From Carposina sasakii (taxonomy: Eukaryota; Arthropoda; Insecta; Lepidoptera; Carposinidae), in the NCBI GenBank assembly GCA_014607495.2, contig CP053152.1, positions 14,925,899 through 14,989,898 of the forward strand: a DNA stretch of 64,000 nt, given 5' to 3'. Numbering within the stretch: position 1 is the first letter of the stretch; each line of letters begins with the position of its first letter. The position numbers were made by a program, and so were the translations under genes. The notes below the pieces were generated by a model, which had not been told where the DNA came from, did no database searches, and saw nothing but the letters and a program-made list of their open reading frames with translations. Shown in pieces: positions 1-12,145 of the stretch.

Positions 1-1380
1 ATGTACAAAGAACCGCAGCTTTCTACCCTTTTCCTTTTATTTTATACAATAGGTGAGTTCTAAATATTCTGGAACGAGGGTGTTGCAGGCACAATGGCAC
101 CAAAATTAATAACTCTCTTTGTGTTTTCTACTTCATATGTTATCCCTAGGGAATAATTAATTCGGCAAGTTTTGTGAAATATAAACTTACTTGAATTTAA
201 GTTAAGAAAATAACAATTGGAAATATTTAAAAGGATTTATTTTTGCTTTGCGTTTTCTAGTGCAGATTTTTTTATATCTACCTACTCGTATTTGCTTAGG
301 TGATTAAATAATTTTATCAATTTAGCAGCTGAATCAAACATACTTGATCGCCTTGGGTTCAATTCAAGAGTATTTAACAAATTTTTAAACTGTTTTCTTT
401 TCCTTCACTCCTGATTTACATTTTCATCTTTCAATTATCCACGTGCTGTTATCTCTTAACTTTTTTTTGTTACAATCTAGCTAACGCAGTGACGTCCTAG
501 ATAAATTTATTATCTTGACTAAAATCGTGAATGTCATCGATACAAATAATCTGCGGAGACTTTTGTAGTGTGCATAGTCAAGCAACATCAATAATTTTTG
601 CCTACTTTTGTACCTACTCGTATATTTCATTTCGAAATAGTCGGTTCACACTCGTCATATATCATAACGCAAATAGCCTAGTCGACTTTATCACTGGCAG
701 TTCCAGTAGAAGTACTCGTAGGAGCGCCAAGATCTAAGGCTTTTTGTAGACAAGGTGGCGGAACTTTAGCCCATTCGTCGTCGTCGTTAGCCTATTCTGC
801 CGCGTTAACTATAACCACCGTAACTGCATGGAACATAAAGCTGAGAAAATCGCGTTCAAAGTTTTTTTTTGTTTTTTTGTTACCACGGAAAAACTATTTG
901 AGATAAAGCTTCACAAATTAGTTTTTCTGTCGGACATTAAGATTATTTTTATACTGGTATTAATTTTTTTTCAGTTTTGTGCTGGATTCTAATAATATTT
1001 GTTAAAAAACTTAATATCATTAGTAAAGGTATCTCAAACTCGATTTAGTATCCTAAGCATAAGTACCGTAAGTGCAGTAGTTACGGCTGTCATCTCTAGC
1101 AATCGCAGATAATGTGTTTATCAGTATTATTATGTATAGTATTATCCAAAATTGTACTAACCATAACAAAACTAACTAGCGTACATACGCTATTTATGAC
1201 TAGTAGAGGTATGTGTAAAGTTTTTGTTCTGAATCTAACCTTACCAAAACTAAAAGGCAAGTGGGTACATTAATGCTTATTTACCTCCCATACAGACGCG
1301 CGATAGCAATAATAAGCTGACATACTACGAATTAGGTAATTACTAGGTACCTATATTAAATTACATAATCAAAAATATTC
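1..1380. other. No gene recognised
   Basis: AT-rich sequence with short open frames only. I see no domain, repeat boundary or RNA gene that I can support. The 8-mer TACTCGTA, enriched through the window, occurs three times here (near 283, 615 and 713). Confidence 0.5.
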
Positions 1381-2808
1381 TTATTCTTTATTGCACATAC
1401 ACAAAAGAAATATGGCATACAACATAAAAGAAGAGATGCAAGCTTATCTCTACAAGAGACCTCTTCCAGCAAGCAAAGTAAGTAAAGAGAAATTGTTAAT
1501 AAATACAGAGTAACATGTGCAATTAAACTAATTCTACAAAACTACATAAATAGATTGAAAAAAAAGGAGATAAATAAATGACAGCATATTCAAATAATGG
1601 ACAGGTAGTGATTTCTCAGCTTTTCCCTAAATTTGCCAACAGTGCGACAATCTCTAACCGTATGGGGTAATTCATTCCAGAGCTTAATCGCCTGAACCGA
1701 GAAAGAATACCCAAAAGCCCCAGAATTAAATCGGGGAGTTTGCAGCAGTGATGCCGTATTGGATCGGAGAGGCCGATCTCTTGAAAAGAGATAATCAAAA
1801 CGCTCACTGAGATATAATGGAGAAAGGCGATAATTTAAAATCTTAAAAAGGAGTGATAATAAATGAGTATTCCGGCGAAAATGCATCGGGAGCCATTTTA
1901 ACTCTTTACGAAAGTGAGATATGTGATGAAATTTACGTAGTCCGTATATAAATCGGATACCAAAATTCTGTAGACGTTCGAGTTTATTTAACAGCTCCTC
2001 ATTGGCGTCGAAATAGCAAACATCCACATAATCAATAACAGGGAGAATAAGGGTCTGGGCAAGACTTATTTTAGTTTTAAAAGGCACAAAGTTCTGAAGA
2101 CGCTTAAGCGAATGAAGGGATGAGTGCACCCTCCTACTTACCTCGCCAACCTGAACTGTCCACGACATAGTGCTGTCAAATATGACCCCTAGGTTTTTGA
2201 CCGTATCTGTGAAGGGAATCGTGATCTGGTCATAAAAAAATTGCTGAATATCCGACTACCGCAAGATGCTCAGATAATGCCTACTACCTATGATTATGGC
2301 TTGCGATTTACCCGGGTTGACTAATAGGCCAATTGATTTCGCCCAGTCCCTAATGCGCACCGAGTCCTCGTTCATCTCCTTCATAGCAAACCAAACAAAC
2401 AAACCAAACAAAATTTTCAACGTTAAAATGTCTATAGAGCTGAAGGTTATTAGCGTAGAGATGAAAGTAAGAGGTTAACATTTCCGAAACAGAGTTGATG
2501 AAGATTGAAAAGAGCAGGAGTGACAGTACGTCGCCCTGAAGTACGCCCGCCGTGATGCTACACCAGTATGATGTAAAATCGTCAACGCGCACGCATTTCT
2601 GACGACCATTTAAGTATGAATTGAACCATTCAGTAACCAGAGGAGATAGGTTAAGAGAGCGTAAGATGGCAAGTAGAATGTCATAGTCAACACAGTTAAA
2701 CGCACTGCTGAAGTCCAGTAAGGTTAATACTGTCATATGGTTTGTATGAATAACAAAGTTACATTTTCGGTTTTGTAAATGTGCTATATCTATGAAACTA
2801 CCGACCAC
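1381..2808 (-). pseudogene. CR1/Jockey-type LINE reverse transcriptase, decayed 3' half
   Basis: On the minus strand, 2808-2350 encodes a reverse-transcriptase palm (LLDFSSAFNCVDYD, then a GVLQGDVLS stretch). The catalytic YADD motif has become YANN, so the enzyme is dead. A frame change follows; 2349-2250 still reads as the region after the active site (NEDSVRIRDWAKSIGLLVNP-like), and 2168-1590 is the C-terminal thumb and tail region. The 3'-UTR runs to about 1381 and ends in an AATAAAG-type tail; related tails lie at 7195-7265 (minus) and 53690-53815 (plus). Clade is by pattern only; a non-LTR retrotransposon is near certain, CR1 versus Jockey is not. Confidence 0.8.
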
Positions 2809-3442
2809 ACATCATTTAAACAAATTTTGTATGAGAGTATATATTATGATCTACAACGTGTATATTTTTTAAATTGTTGACTCACATAAATCAAAAGTCT
2901 GAGTGGGGACACATTTTACCAGTTTAGAAGTGTAGCTTGTAGTTAAATATGAGAAATAATGGTTAGGGGAACCTCCATTTTCTTTTTTTAAAGACCTGTC
3001 TATTGACACCTCAAATGAGTAGATATGAGTTTCAGTTCTACGCATGAGATAATATGATAATATCAACTTCAAGCTTGAAAGGAGTCGCATGGTAAGGCCA
3101 GGTCTTCGTCAGCAATTTTCCACAAGCAGGACATGATACATTCCAACTCAAAAACTCTAACGAAAAATCAATTTACCGCCCTGGAGACCCCGGCAAGTGT
3201 TGACGAGGAGTTATAAGGAATAATTGGGGTTGTATGAGAACGAGGCACTTTCGAATCGACCAGATAAGAAGTCCAAACTTTCTAGCGAGACCTTGGGACT
3301 GATGCTACTTAGTCGCTCAACATACGCCACCTCCGAAGCTGAAACACTCGCCTCGTTAAGGGACTGATTGAGGAAAATCGGGGATCGAAAGTCTTTACCC
3401 AGACACTGGGAAGGAGTCACTTGACAAAGCTTAGAACCTCGA

Positions 3443-4245
3443 ATGGCCAAACCGTCCCATCGGTTCCAGAGATTTTCTGAAATTGAAGACTTTATGGACT
3501 CCAGAGCTCCACTCCACTCCCACTTTACGGACGATCTCCCGGACGTAGATATAGATGAAATGACATCGGGGCGGTTCTCAGACAGGTTAAGAATGGACAG
3601 GCTCCCGGGAAAGACAGGGTGGCATCTGACCTCCTTAAGGCTGGGGAAAAACTAGTCCTTGAAGAGCTGAAAGAAAAGGTTATTTAACTTCGTAATGGCC
3701 AGTGAGACTACCCCAAAGGCATGGAGCAGAGGCTGGTGTAGTGGCATTATTTTTCAAGAAGGGAGACAAAACGCTCTTTAAAAACTATAGGCCAATCACA
3801 CTTCTGAGCTACGTCTATAAGCTATTCTCAATAATCGTGACGAATCGTTTGGCATTAAGATTTGCAGCCTTTTAGCCCGGTGGTGGTGGAACGGACCGGG
3901 TTTCGCAAAGGCTTTAGCACTGTGGGTCAAATCCATACTGTACGGCAGGTTATGCAGAAGTCAATAGGAGACTAACCAACCGCTGTATATGGCTTTTGTG
4001 GACCACGAAGAACCCTTCGATTTTATTGAAATCTGCAGTTCTTGCAGCGATGCCAAATCGACTGACGGTATGTAGAGATTCTGAGAAATATCTACGAAAT
4101 GGCAACGAAGTCCATTCAAGTCCAATCCAATCAAGCAGAACTGATTCTAGGTGCAAGACAGGATGATGTCACATCCCCGAAACTCATCACCAACGCGATG
4201 GAGCGCGTATTCAAGATGCGTGGCATGGCCTAGGTATCAACATCA
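3443..4245 (+). pseudogene. RTE-type LINE reverse transcriptase fragment
   Basis: Translation in shifting frames gives the typical RTE order: PDVDIDEM, a PKAWSR stretch, [49 protein letters not shown], then MAFVDHEEPFDFIE where a live copy has MAFVDYEKAFDSVE. Frameshifts and stops (for example near 3690 and 3870) show decay. The right part reaches the VRQGDVISPKL/HGLGINI region near 4230. An inverted fragment of the same family follows at about 4380-4610. Confidence 0.8.
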
Positions 4246-4379
4246 ACCGTGAATATTTTACGCTGTAATATATTTTATATTATGCAGGTGCTGCAGCGAT
4301 CAGCCATTCAGATTATATCGTCGATAAGTCGGAGATTTGTGTGATATTCACTGTTGACGTCGATTCCCACTGTAGCATC

Positions 4380-4612
4380 TTAAAAATATCCTCCGTGGCG
4401 TTGGTGCAGTTTCATATGAGGTCACCCTGTCTTACACTTTGGAGTAGTTGGATCGGTCCTATTTGTTGGTTTGGACTTGAACGCACATCGTTGCCATTTC
4501 GTAGATATTTCTAGAGCCATCTAAACACCTCCACATATCGTCAGTCAAATTGATATCGCTGCAAGAATTCCAAGACATCAGGTGTCAATGGAGTCGACAG
4601 GCATCAAATCTT
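4380..4612 (-). pseudogene. RTE-type LINE fragment, inverted
   Basis: The reverse complement contains the same CGAAATGGCAACGA-type segment found in the plus-strand fragment near 4090-4110, plus the following QVQ...GVRQGDLI-like section. Opposite orientation to the neighbour indicates two separate insertions or a local inversion. Confidence 0.65.
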
Positions 4613-4962
4613 GGAATGAGTGGTGGGCCAATCCCGGTTAGGCATCAAATCTTAATTCTTGACTCTCGAGAACAGCTTATAGACGTGGCTCAGAATTGTG
4701 ATGGGCCTGTAGTTTTTGAGGAGCTTACGGAGCCTCTGCTCCACGCCTTCGGAGTGGTCCCATTGGTCAGTAAGGGTTTAAATAACATTTTGAGCTCTAC
4801 AAGGAGTTATTTTACCCGTGCCCGTAAGAATTTTGTAAAATCCTACAATCCTACACACTGCTCACCTACACTCCCCAAGGAATATACATGCCAAATTTCA
4901 GCTTCCTACACTGAGTAGTTTCGTCTGGGCGTTGTCAGTTAGAAACGGAAAAGTTTTATATA

Positions 4963-5100
4963 CAGGGTGTAAGTGACAGCCAGGCAAATATGCTAACTTT
5001 AGCCCATGATTCTGAAGCGAAAACCACTGAAATTCTTCACCGGAATATTCCGAAATTCTCCAATTTTTTTACTATTTTTTCTGCACCAAAGTTGTGTATT
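4963..5100. mobile_element. Truncated MITE, CAGGGTGT...CCAGGCAAAT family
   Basis: The start is TA followed by CAGGGTGTAAGTGACAGCC, matching the terminus of copies at 25682 and (inverted) 32894. The adjoining CATGATTCTGA block is also shared. The distal end is missing. Confidence 0.6.
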
Positions 5101-5840
5101 TCGTGTAAATAAAATAAGATACAAGATTCCATACAATCTCGAATAATTACTGCACTGAAATGTATGGAACAGCTGAATTTTTTTTGAACGAATGAACACG
5201 CGCGGGGTACTTTCGCTAGTTATAACTACTGCATCTGCCACACTTACTTGTCTTATTCGTAGCAATACGGTAAAAATGGAGAGGTAATTTACTACATAAA
5301 CATACAGTAAGTATCAATGACGTTTATATATTTAGTGCACATTAGATATTTTTTATTCAACACAAGTTATAAACACTTTAAGTGTCAGTTATTGTAGTAA
5401 TTTGTAGTTCCCGTTATTTGAAAACCAATGTCATGCTAAGAATAACAACAGTAAGTGCTATTACGGTGTTTATCACTAGTATGACTAGTTTAAAATTATT
5501 GTGATTAATACCTATTACCACCATATAAGGTAGTTACGGTGAATATAAGTAGTAATACACATTTACCAAAAAATAGCAACACAATTATAACTAGATTATC
5601 TGCTGTGTTTATATTTAGGATTCGCCAATAATATTTATAATAAAAAGCGCCACAACTGCTCTTAAAGTACTTATTTCATGCAAGTCTTCCAAAAGGAACT
5701 CACTTACAGTGTTTATGTTTATTGTAATTTCTAGAATATACAATATTTCTAAATACGGGTCAGTTATACTTATAGATCTTTTATTGCTGATTCCGAATAT
5801 GCCAATAACTCATTTTTAGAAAAAATGTTACATACAGTGG

Positions 5841-6053
5841 TTATAATTGGTGCGGCAGTATTGCAGTCCACTGCTGGACGTAGGCCTTTCCCAGTATACG
5901 CCACATGGCTCGTTCTTCCGTTTTTGCCATCCAGTCACTACCAGCCGTCCTCTTTAAGTCATTGGTCCATCTGGCCGGAGGGCGCCCAACCATCTTGCAG
6001 GTCCCGCGCGTGCTTGTGTGAGCTGTTGTGCCTATTGATACACTTACTGCCAC
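5841..6053 (-). pseudogene. RTE LINE ORF2 C-terminus fragment
   Basis: The minus strand reads GRPPARWTNDLKRTAGSDWM, then ERAMWRILGKAYVQQWTA, the characteristic end of moth RTE ORF2. No catalytic region is present. Confidence 0.8.
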
Positions 6054-6461
6054 TCTTTTGTCCCCGGTTTGTACTTATCTTAGCTAGTTGGTTGGTTGAG
6101 TTTAAATAATATAACGTTTGTATATTATGTTTGGCTGCCAATTAATTACTATCTGATTGGTTTAATGCCATCTTCTCTTTTAAATTACCTAACCTCAATT
6201 TAATAAATGTAATTTCATACTAAGGATTACATGATTAAACGCAGGATACAGTGATTGTAATGTTCGTTAAAATAGTATGTTTTTTAAAGTAATTCTATTT
6301 AGCTAGCATATTAAGTTTGTTAAAGCGTCATGTTAACGCTTGTAAACGTGATAATTATAAGCTTAAAATACTGTCTAGGACTAAACTTACACTGGATTTG
6401 TATTGTGTGTTTATTATGAGGAAAATAAAGACCTTTTAAAATTGAATTGAAACCATCCCAA

Positions 6462-6547
6462 CCATTCGAGAACCCGTTTACTCCACCGTCCATCGGTTCT
6501 ACGACAGATGTGGCCTGCCCACTGCCACTTCAGTCTGCTCCATTTCG
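6462..6547 (-). repeat. RTE LINE fragment (uninterrupted paralogue of the site at 49850-50380)
   Basis: The reverse complement carries GACTGAAGTGGCAGTGGGCAGGCCACATCTG in pieces, the same RTE segment that is split by a hAT MITE at 49880-50353. It therefore shows the pre-insertion state of that site, with a single GTGGGCAG. Confidence 0.7.
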
Positions 6548-6679
6548 AGATTTAGCCCATTGGGTACAATAAATCTTTAGATTTGCAGTTTACATTAAGA
6601 TGCAGAAGGGTATAGATTTGCAGTGTTATCCATATGCATTATTCTCATTGTGCTGTGCTGATGCGGAGCTTCACTACAA

Positions 6680-7110
6680 TAACTACACTAGCTGCATCTC
6701 CTACCGTGCATGTCGTAAAAGTCGGCTAAGGAACTCGGGCGTTCTCTCACGCTGATGATTTACACCTGACTCCGCTAGGCCAAATGTTGCTGAGGAATCC
6801 TTCTGATACAGTTTTGGCTACCCCATGTCGGGAACACAGCCGTATCTTCTTCTTCAGCTTATTGCAGTCCACTGCTGGACGTAGGCCTCCCCCAGGGCAC
6901 GCCACAAGGCTACTGCCACAGGGGGGTTTTGCCCATAGTCACCACGCTGAGCAGGCGGGTTGGTGACCGCAGTGTGATTTTCGGACTATGTTGTCAGTAC
7001 GGGAGGCGCTGCTGCCCACCTCCCGGAAACCCTTAATCGCCTCGTACGATACCCACGGGCAGGCAGGGGTGGTACAAACTCTACTCTGCCGGCACCACGC
7101 GGCATATCTA
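6680..7110. repeat. Composite of dispersed moth repeat fragments
   Basis: Positions 6690-6790 match the family with the core GTCGACTAAGGAA...TC that recurs near 28510, 31333, 58215 and 63300. Positions 6858-6905 are an RTE 3' fragment (CAGTCCACTGCTGGACGTAG). Positions 6920-7110 carry a TCACCACGCTGAGCAGGCGG... CACCCACGGG-like block common in Lepidoptera whose class I cannot name. Confidence 0.5.
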
Positions 7111-7770
7111 AATCACACAGCCGTATATAAATGTATATAATACGAGTACCTATGTATTCTTGTATTCTTTAGTGTACACACAAACATAAGACAATATTGT
7201 GACTTAACATAGTTACACAGAAAGTGTGAGCTTATCTCTTTAAGAGATTTTTTCCAGCAAACCCAAGAAAAATTTTTGTTATATAATTATTATTTTTATT
7301 ATTACTATGTATATATATTTTTTTAAATTTATATTTAAAAAACCTAAATTAATTTATATCTTTAGCCGTTAATTACATACCGACTTAATTTTCATTATTA
7401 ATTTATTATTGGTTTTAACTTGTATGAAGTAATTTAATAGCAAGAAATAAAATAAGTTGCCTTGTGTACGAATAGCCTAAACACATGTACCTACTTACAT
7501 TAGTGTAATTAAACTTAGTCTCGCAACTTTTAACGACATTCGAGTTGGAGCCGCATAGCTTAAACAGAGATGTAATCAGCACCGTATTTTAGACAGTTAT
7601 TTTAGGTATACTTGCGTACAGTTACTGTTGCGAACAGAAAATATTTACCATCTTAAGAATCACTTTTACCTACATTTATGTTTCAGGGCTAAAATGAATT
7701 TTGATTAAACATGATTTTGTTTCCTATTAACTTTGAGTCAGTCAGTGTAGAAGGTAGAGTAACCGCAAGC

Positions 7771-8078
7771 ATACCTGGGAAGTGACTGGTTTCCAAAATA
7801 TTAGGGTCCAAAGTTGAGTAAATAGACTGCGTTTTTCTGCATTAATGCACATACTCGTAGACGCGCGTAGCAGGATTTTTTCACGAAAAATAATTAATAT
7901 CTGTCTATAAAAAAACTAACATAAACACTAGACACTATAAATTTCGCACGATCAAGGAATTTAATTTTTTTTTCAAAAAAAAAAAAAAAAACCCAGCATT
8001 TTTTTTGGCATAAACTTACTTTATTTCATGTATAGAATACGTACCCTTCGTTAAAGGTGGCCACAAAAAAACATCCTG
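7771..8078. mobile_element. MITE, CAGGATGT-terminus family (truncated)
   Basis: Right end reads ...GGCCACAAAAAAACATCCTG followed by TA. Internal sequence (GACGCGCGTAGCAGGATTTTTT, an A-run, ACGTACCCTTCG) is the inverted counterpart of the complete copy at 33247-33628. The left terminus is lost. Confidence 0.65.
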
Positions 8079-8587
8079 TATAAAACCCGTTAAGAAAAAA
8101 ACCCCCATATTAATTTGGACTTAAACTTAATTCACACTTAACCATTGAAAAACTGTTATGTCAAACGATGTTTAATTTTTTTTTAATGTCATACCATCAA
8201 ATCTCAAGAAATGACTTTTAATCAAAAGGTGGTTAATATATTTTTTTTTTTTAATATGTACTAATTAATTTTTATAAAAATAAAGTAACGTTATATATGG
8301 AATTTTAGGCTTCAGTGAAAACAGTATAATATATTATAATCTAATTCGATAACTAGTAAAAATATTCTGACCGTGACGGTACACAGTCACGTTACGTTTA
8401 TTATCCTCAGAGTTTAATAGTTTTTATTTTCTAGGTCATATTTCTATTTTTTCTAGGTTAGATGTAGCCCAGTCCATCCATTCATATCGAAAGAGTCGAG
8501 TGAAATTTATCAGTAACCTAGGTATGTAATGTGTATTAACTTTGAACAAAACAATAAGCTATTTTTATGATTTCTTTTTATGAAATA

Positions 8588-9036
8588 TCATCATCATTTA
8601 CAGCCCTGAGAAGTCCATTGTTGGACATAGGCCTCCCCCAACAACCTCCACTCCGACCGGTTGGAAGCAGCCTGCATCCAACCGACGCCCGCAACCTTGG
8701 CCAGGTCGTCCGTCTACCTCGCGGGTGGCCTTCCCAGGCAGCGCTTGCCGATACGTGGTGTCCACTCTAGAACTTTCCGACTCCATCGGCCATCAGTACT
8801 TCGAGCTATGTGCCCTGCCCATTGCCACTTCAGCTTGCTATGTCGGTGATCTTTGTACGTCTGCGGATCTCTTCATTTCTGATTCGATCACGCAAAGAGA
8901 TCCCAAGCATAGCGCTCTCTGAGCTTCTTTATGAGGCACATAGTTAGAGACCACATCTCGGCACCGTAGGTCATCACCGGCAGCACGCACTGGTTGAATA
9001 CCTTCGTCTTTAAGGACTGGGGTATCTTGGACACAA
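8588..9036 (-). pseudogene. RTE LINE ORF2 C-terminal fragment
   Basis: The minus strand begins with LKTKVFNQCVLPVMTYGAE-like residues near 9000, passes HSKLKWQWAGHIARS near 8830 and ends GRPPARWTDDLAK... EWRLLGEAYVQQW near 8610. These are diagnostic for the RTE ORF2 tail. It contains stops and is not functional. Confidence 0.8.
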
Positions 9037-10030
9037 ATAAATTATGAAATATACTTTATATTATTTGAAATTCATAACCCGATTCACCCCTCACAGTATT
9101 TATTGCATAACTAGCACCCTGTATATTAAAGTTTTTATTGTGTCGCACACAATAATGGTGCATCCTGACGATTGTGAACACCTGACTCCACTCTTTATTT
9201 CTAAGAGAAATACATTGTGTCCATTACGGGTAAAGTACTTGAAATTTCTTTAGACAAGCTACGACATGTTCAAATGTTACTACATTGCGTTTTCTATGAA
9301 ATGTATGTACAAAGAGAACTGTCACCAATAATATTGCAGAAATAAATGGCTGTATTTTCCGATATTGGTGGCTCGTCCTATCACTACCTAGAGGGCCATT
9401 ATGTTTATGCTACGATCATTCGTTTCATTCTAACTGCAGTTACTGATATTAAAATGCATCCAATATGAAACTGTATTTTTAACTTTGGATATTCTAGCTT
9501 ACTGCTTGACATCCTGAACTAACTTTCAATGGTCTGCATATAACTAATTTACCTATTATAGATATGTCACTAAGTAATGCAGTATCTTATTTTTGTGTCA
9601 CACCTATTTCACGCATATATAAAAAAAAGTTAGTGCTTTAAACTCCAAAGCACTTTAGGCACATCATAAAACAAATACTAAAACATTGGAAAGTACAAAC
9701 GTTACCACGCACATAGACCCAGGTGAGCATAGCTTCCAAGTAACTCGGAACAACTATCAAACTGTAGTGCACAAAGAAATCTTGATCACTAGTTGCTCCT
9801 GCGGTTTATACCCGCTACATTAGAGTCGGCCGTAAAGGATACACGATTCCGCTAACGAGCAGGCGTAAACCGGTCTGTCATTATGGATATAGGGTGACAA
9901 TCAAGTACGAAGTTACCGAGGTTATCACCCATATCAAACGGCATAATGATAGTTTAAGGAAAGTGTACAAAATTGTTACTATTTAGTTTAAATTTTCGTT
10001 GCATCAACACCTAGTGTTAATCGACTGATT
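9037..10030. other. No gene recognised
   Basis: AT-rich sequence without domains or repeat ends that I can support. Confidence 0.45.
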
Positions 10031-10310
10031 TATTCAATAATATAATAAAAATGTAACTGATCGCTGTCTGTGCATGGAAGATATATGAGAAAAAATATTA
10101 TAGGAGATCTCTAACAACGTAATAGGACCCAAAACGATGATTTTTGGAATTTTTGTCTGTTTGTCGGTTTGTCTGTTTATCTGTGCGTTTGTGCACGCTA
10201 ATCTCAGAAACGGCTGAACCGAATTTCAGGAATATATTGTGACAGGTCCCATTTATTATATAGGCTACTTTTTATCCCGGGAAAATATTTTTATCCCGGG
10301 TAATTTCGAC
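10031..10310 (+). mobile_element. Left part of a non-autonomous Helitron, split by the Maverick
   Basis: Sequence from ATAATATAATAAAAATGTAAC through the ACGGCTGAACCGA block to TTATCCCGGGTAATTTCGAC parallels the intact Helitron at 53857-54187. The Maverick inserted after TTCGAC, and the remainder resumes at 24410. The 3' hairpin and CTAG end are not found after 24446, so this host copy was also truncated. Confidence 0.75.
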
Positions 10311-10488
10311 AGTAGTGTAAAATTGAGCAACTTGGCTCACATCGTACGCCTTTATTAATGAATAGAGCGAATACTGCGCTCTATTAATCAAGAGCGTACG
10401 ATGTGATCCACGTCGCTCAATTATGTAATTGCATCTATAATTTTCACTCAGCCATAGCAGTTACATTCTTTGCGATTAGTTCCAATCA
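10311..10488 (+). repeat. Maverick left terminal inverted repeat
   Basis: About 178 bp matching the reverse complement of 24232-24409 with one noticed substitution (CTATAATTTT versus CTATTATTTT near 10438). Similarity fades after TAGTTCCAATCAC. In protein-primed elements the termini are the replication origins. Confidence 0.95.
10321..10422. repeat. 102-bp near-palindrome inside the left terminal repeat
   Basis: Arm 10321-10369 and arm 10377-10422 are imperfect reverse complements around a loop of about 7 bases (AATACTG). Matching blocks include AATTGAGC/GCTCAATT, TCACATCGTACGC/GCGTACGATGTGA and AATAGAGCG/CGCTCTATT. The same structure lies mirrored at 24298-24399. Confidence 0.9.
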
Positions 10489-11596
10489 CAGGCTAAGTAT
10501 TTTAGTACAATTTATCTATTCTAAGTAATTGCAAACTGGTCTTAGTAATCTATTTCTTCAGCAGATCTTCATATATCAGTTCTGATCCGCTATGTTGAAT
10601 TATAAACAGATCTGTTAAGATAGTTGAATTTAATACTTAACTATAGGCGCCTAACCTAAGTGAACACTTGATCATCGCGTCATATAAAGGGGAGCTAAGA
10701 TACGGTCTTAGGTTGAACAGTACTTAAATCAAATAGGCATTATGTACCTAGCTATCTGCTTATTAGGTAGGACTTCTTAATACACGTTTCATTAATTTAA
10801 ACTATCGTACTTGCCTAGTTTTATTTACTTTTCTAATATATTAGGTTATGGTGTACAAACTATTTTCATAACTATTATTATTCAAATGATCATGTCATGC
10901 ATGCAGAAACTATATCTATAGGTACTATTCTACTAATATTATAAACGTGAAAGTGTTTTGTTTTCACACAAAAACTACTGAAGCTATTTTGATACAAATC
11001 TATAGTCATCAAATCAATATCGGAATAGCACATTAGTTATTATAATACACGATCAAACGAATGCACTTGCGGGTGTCAGCTAGTATACATACTTACCTAC
11101 ATATAAGAAAACTACATATTCATATAATTTTAAGAAGGTAGATCAACTATGAGATATAGTCCTAACATACTCACTGAACGTGTATGTTTTTGGTCATGCG
11201 ATGCATTCCGATATCATATTGCACAAGTCTTGTTGCTATTTATAACTTTAAACTGTGCAACATCCCACACAAATTTAGACAAAATCTCTAAAATATTAAT
11301 CTATGATCGATCTCGTACATCTGGGCTTACCTACCGATTATTTAATATGTTAATGAAATAACGATATGAGGGATTTGAAATAATCATTAAAGTGTCGTCT
11401 TACCCGAATTGGTTAGGAAAAGGGTATACTCGTAACTACGAGAAAACAAAGCATTATGATAATTATGTTTTTAATTGGAAATAAAAAGATAAGTTTTCTA
11501 TTTTTCCATATATTTATTTCGTTTAAATTACAGTAATAATATATTTTTTTAATAATGAAATATATGTAGGTATGTTCTTATTTATTTAATAAAATA
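10489..11596. other. Maverick left non-coding region
   Basis: Apart from a small Helitron-like insert (10929-11083), no gene is convincing. A 70-codon ATG frame at 11149-11361 has no recognisable features and is left uncalled. Confidence 0.5.
10929..11083 (+). mobile_element. Small Helitron-like insert within the Maverick
   Basis: Begins TCTACTAATATTATAAACG and ends GGTGTCAGCTAG followed by T, the usual termini of short lepidopteran Helitrons (TC...CTAG^T). The 3' hairpin is weak. It implies the Maverick lineage has itself been a target. Confidence 0.55.
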
Positions 11597-11965
11597 TTAT
11601 TGATCAATATTATCTTGTATTTCAGATATAATTTTTTTTGTATTTCTATAAATATTATCTATAAACGTATTTTCCACCAAATATTGTGCACATATTTCTG
11701 CATTACAATTACATATATTACTTTGTGATGATGTCACTCCATCATATATTTCAATTTTAATAATTTTACTTATTTGATTTTTTGATGACTTTTTTATGTA
11801 AGAATATACATTATTCTTTTTTTCTGAGTTCGATTTATTTCTTTTTGATTTCCTGCTACTGGAAGACTCTACAGGATTTTCATTTTCGAAATAATGGTTC
11901 ACCTTTCTGACAAGGGCAGGGTCCGCAGGTTCATTAGGTGAAAAACCAAAAAGATCTTCATGGGT
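11597..11965 (-). CDS. Hypothetical Maverick protein, 3' exon of a spliced minus-strand gene
   Basis: An open frame of about 122 codons runs from a consensus acceptor (TTTTACAG, exon starting at 11965) to a stop at 11597. It starts THEDLFGFSPNEPADPAL, has a Ser/Lys/Asn-rich basic centre (SSSSRKSKRNKSNSEKKNN) and a C-terminal part with a CNCNAEIC cysteine cluster. No ATG precedes the conserved-looking start within the exon, so an upstream exon to the right of 11965 is expected; I could not place it. It is the only Maverick gene candidate on this strand, at the left end. Function unknown; the basic centre could be a nuclear localisation or nucleic-acid contact region (inference). Confidence 0.45.
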   Translation of the reverse strand, partial: THEDLFGFSPNEPADPALVRKVNHYFENENPVESSSSRKSKRNKSNSEKKNNVYSYIKKSSKNQISKIIKIEIYDGVTSSQSNICNCNAEICAQYLVENTFIDNIYRNTKKIISEIQDNIDQ

Positions 11966-12118
11966 CTGTAAAACAAAGTAATATGTTTAGATCATGTTGT
12001 GTAAGTCATATATTTACATGTACTATACATACATGCTTATTCACCCATTTATTTGTATTTATCATATAAATAAATGAATAATTTAATATTAATATTAGTT
12101 CGGGAACATAGCCGTGTG

Positions 12119-12145
12119 GATATATATATATATATATATATATAT
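12119..12145. repeat. (TA)n microsatellite
   Basis: An uninterrupted run of about 13 TA units between the minus-strand exon and the first plus-strand gene. Confidence 0.9.
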
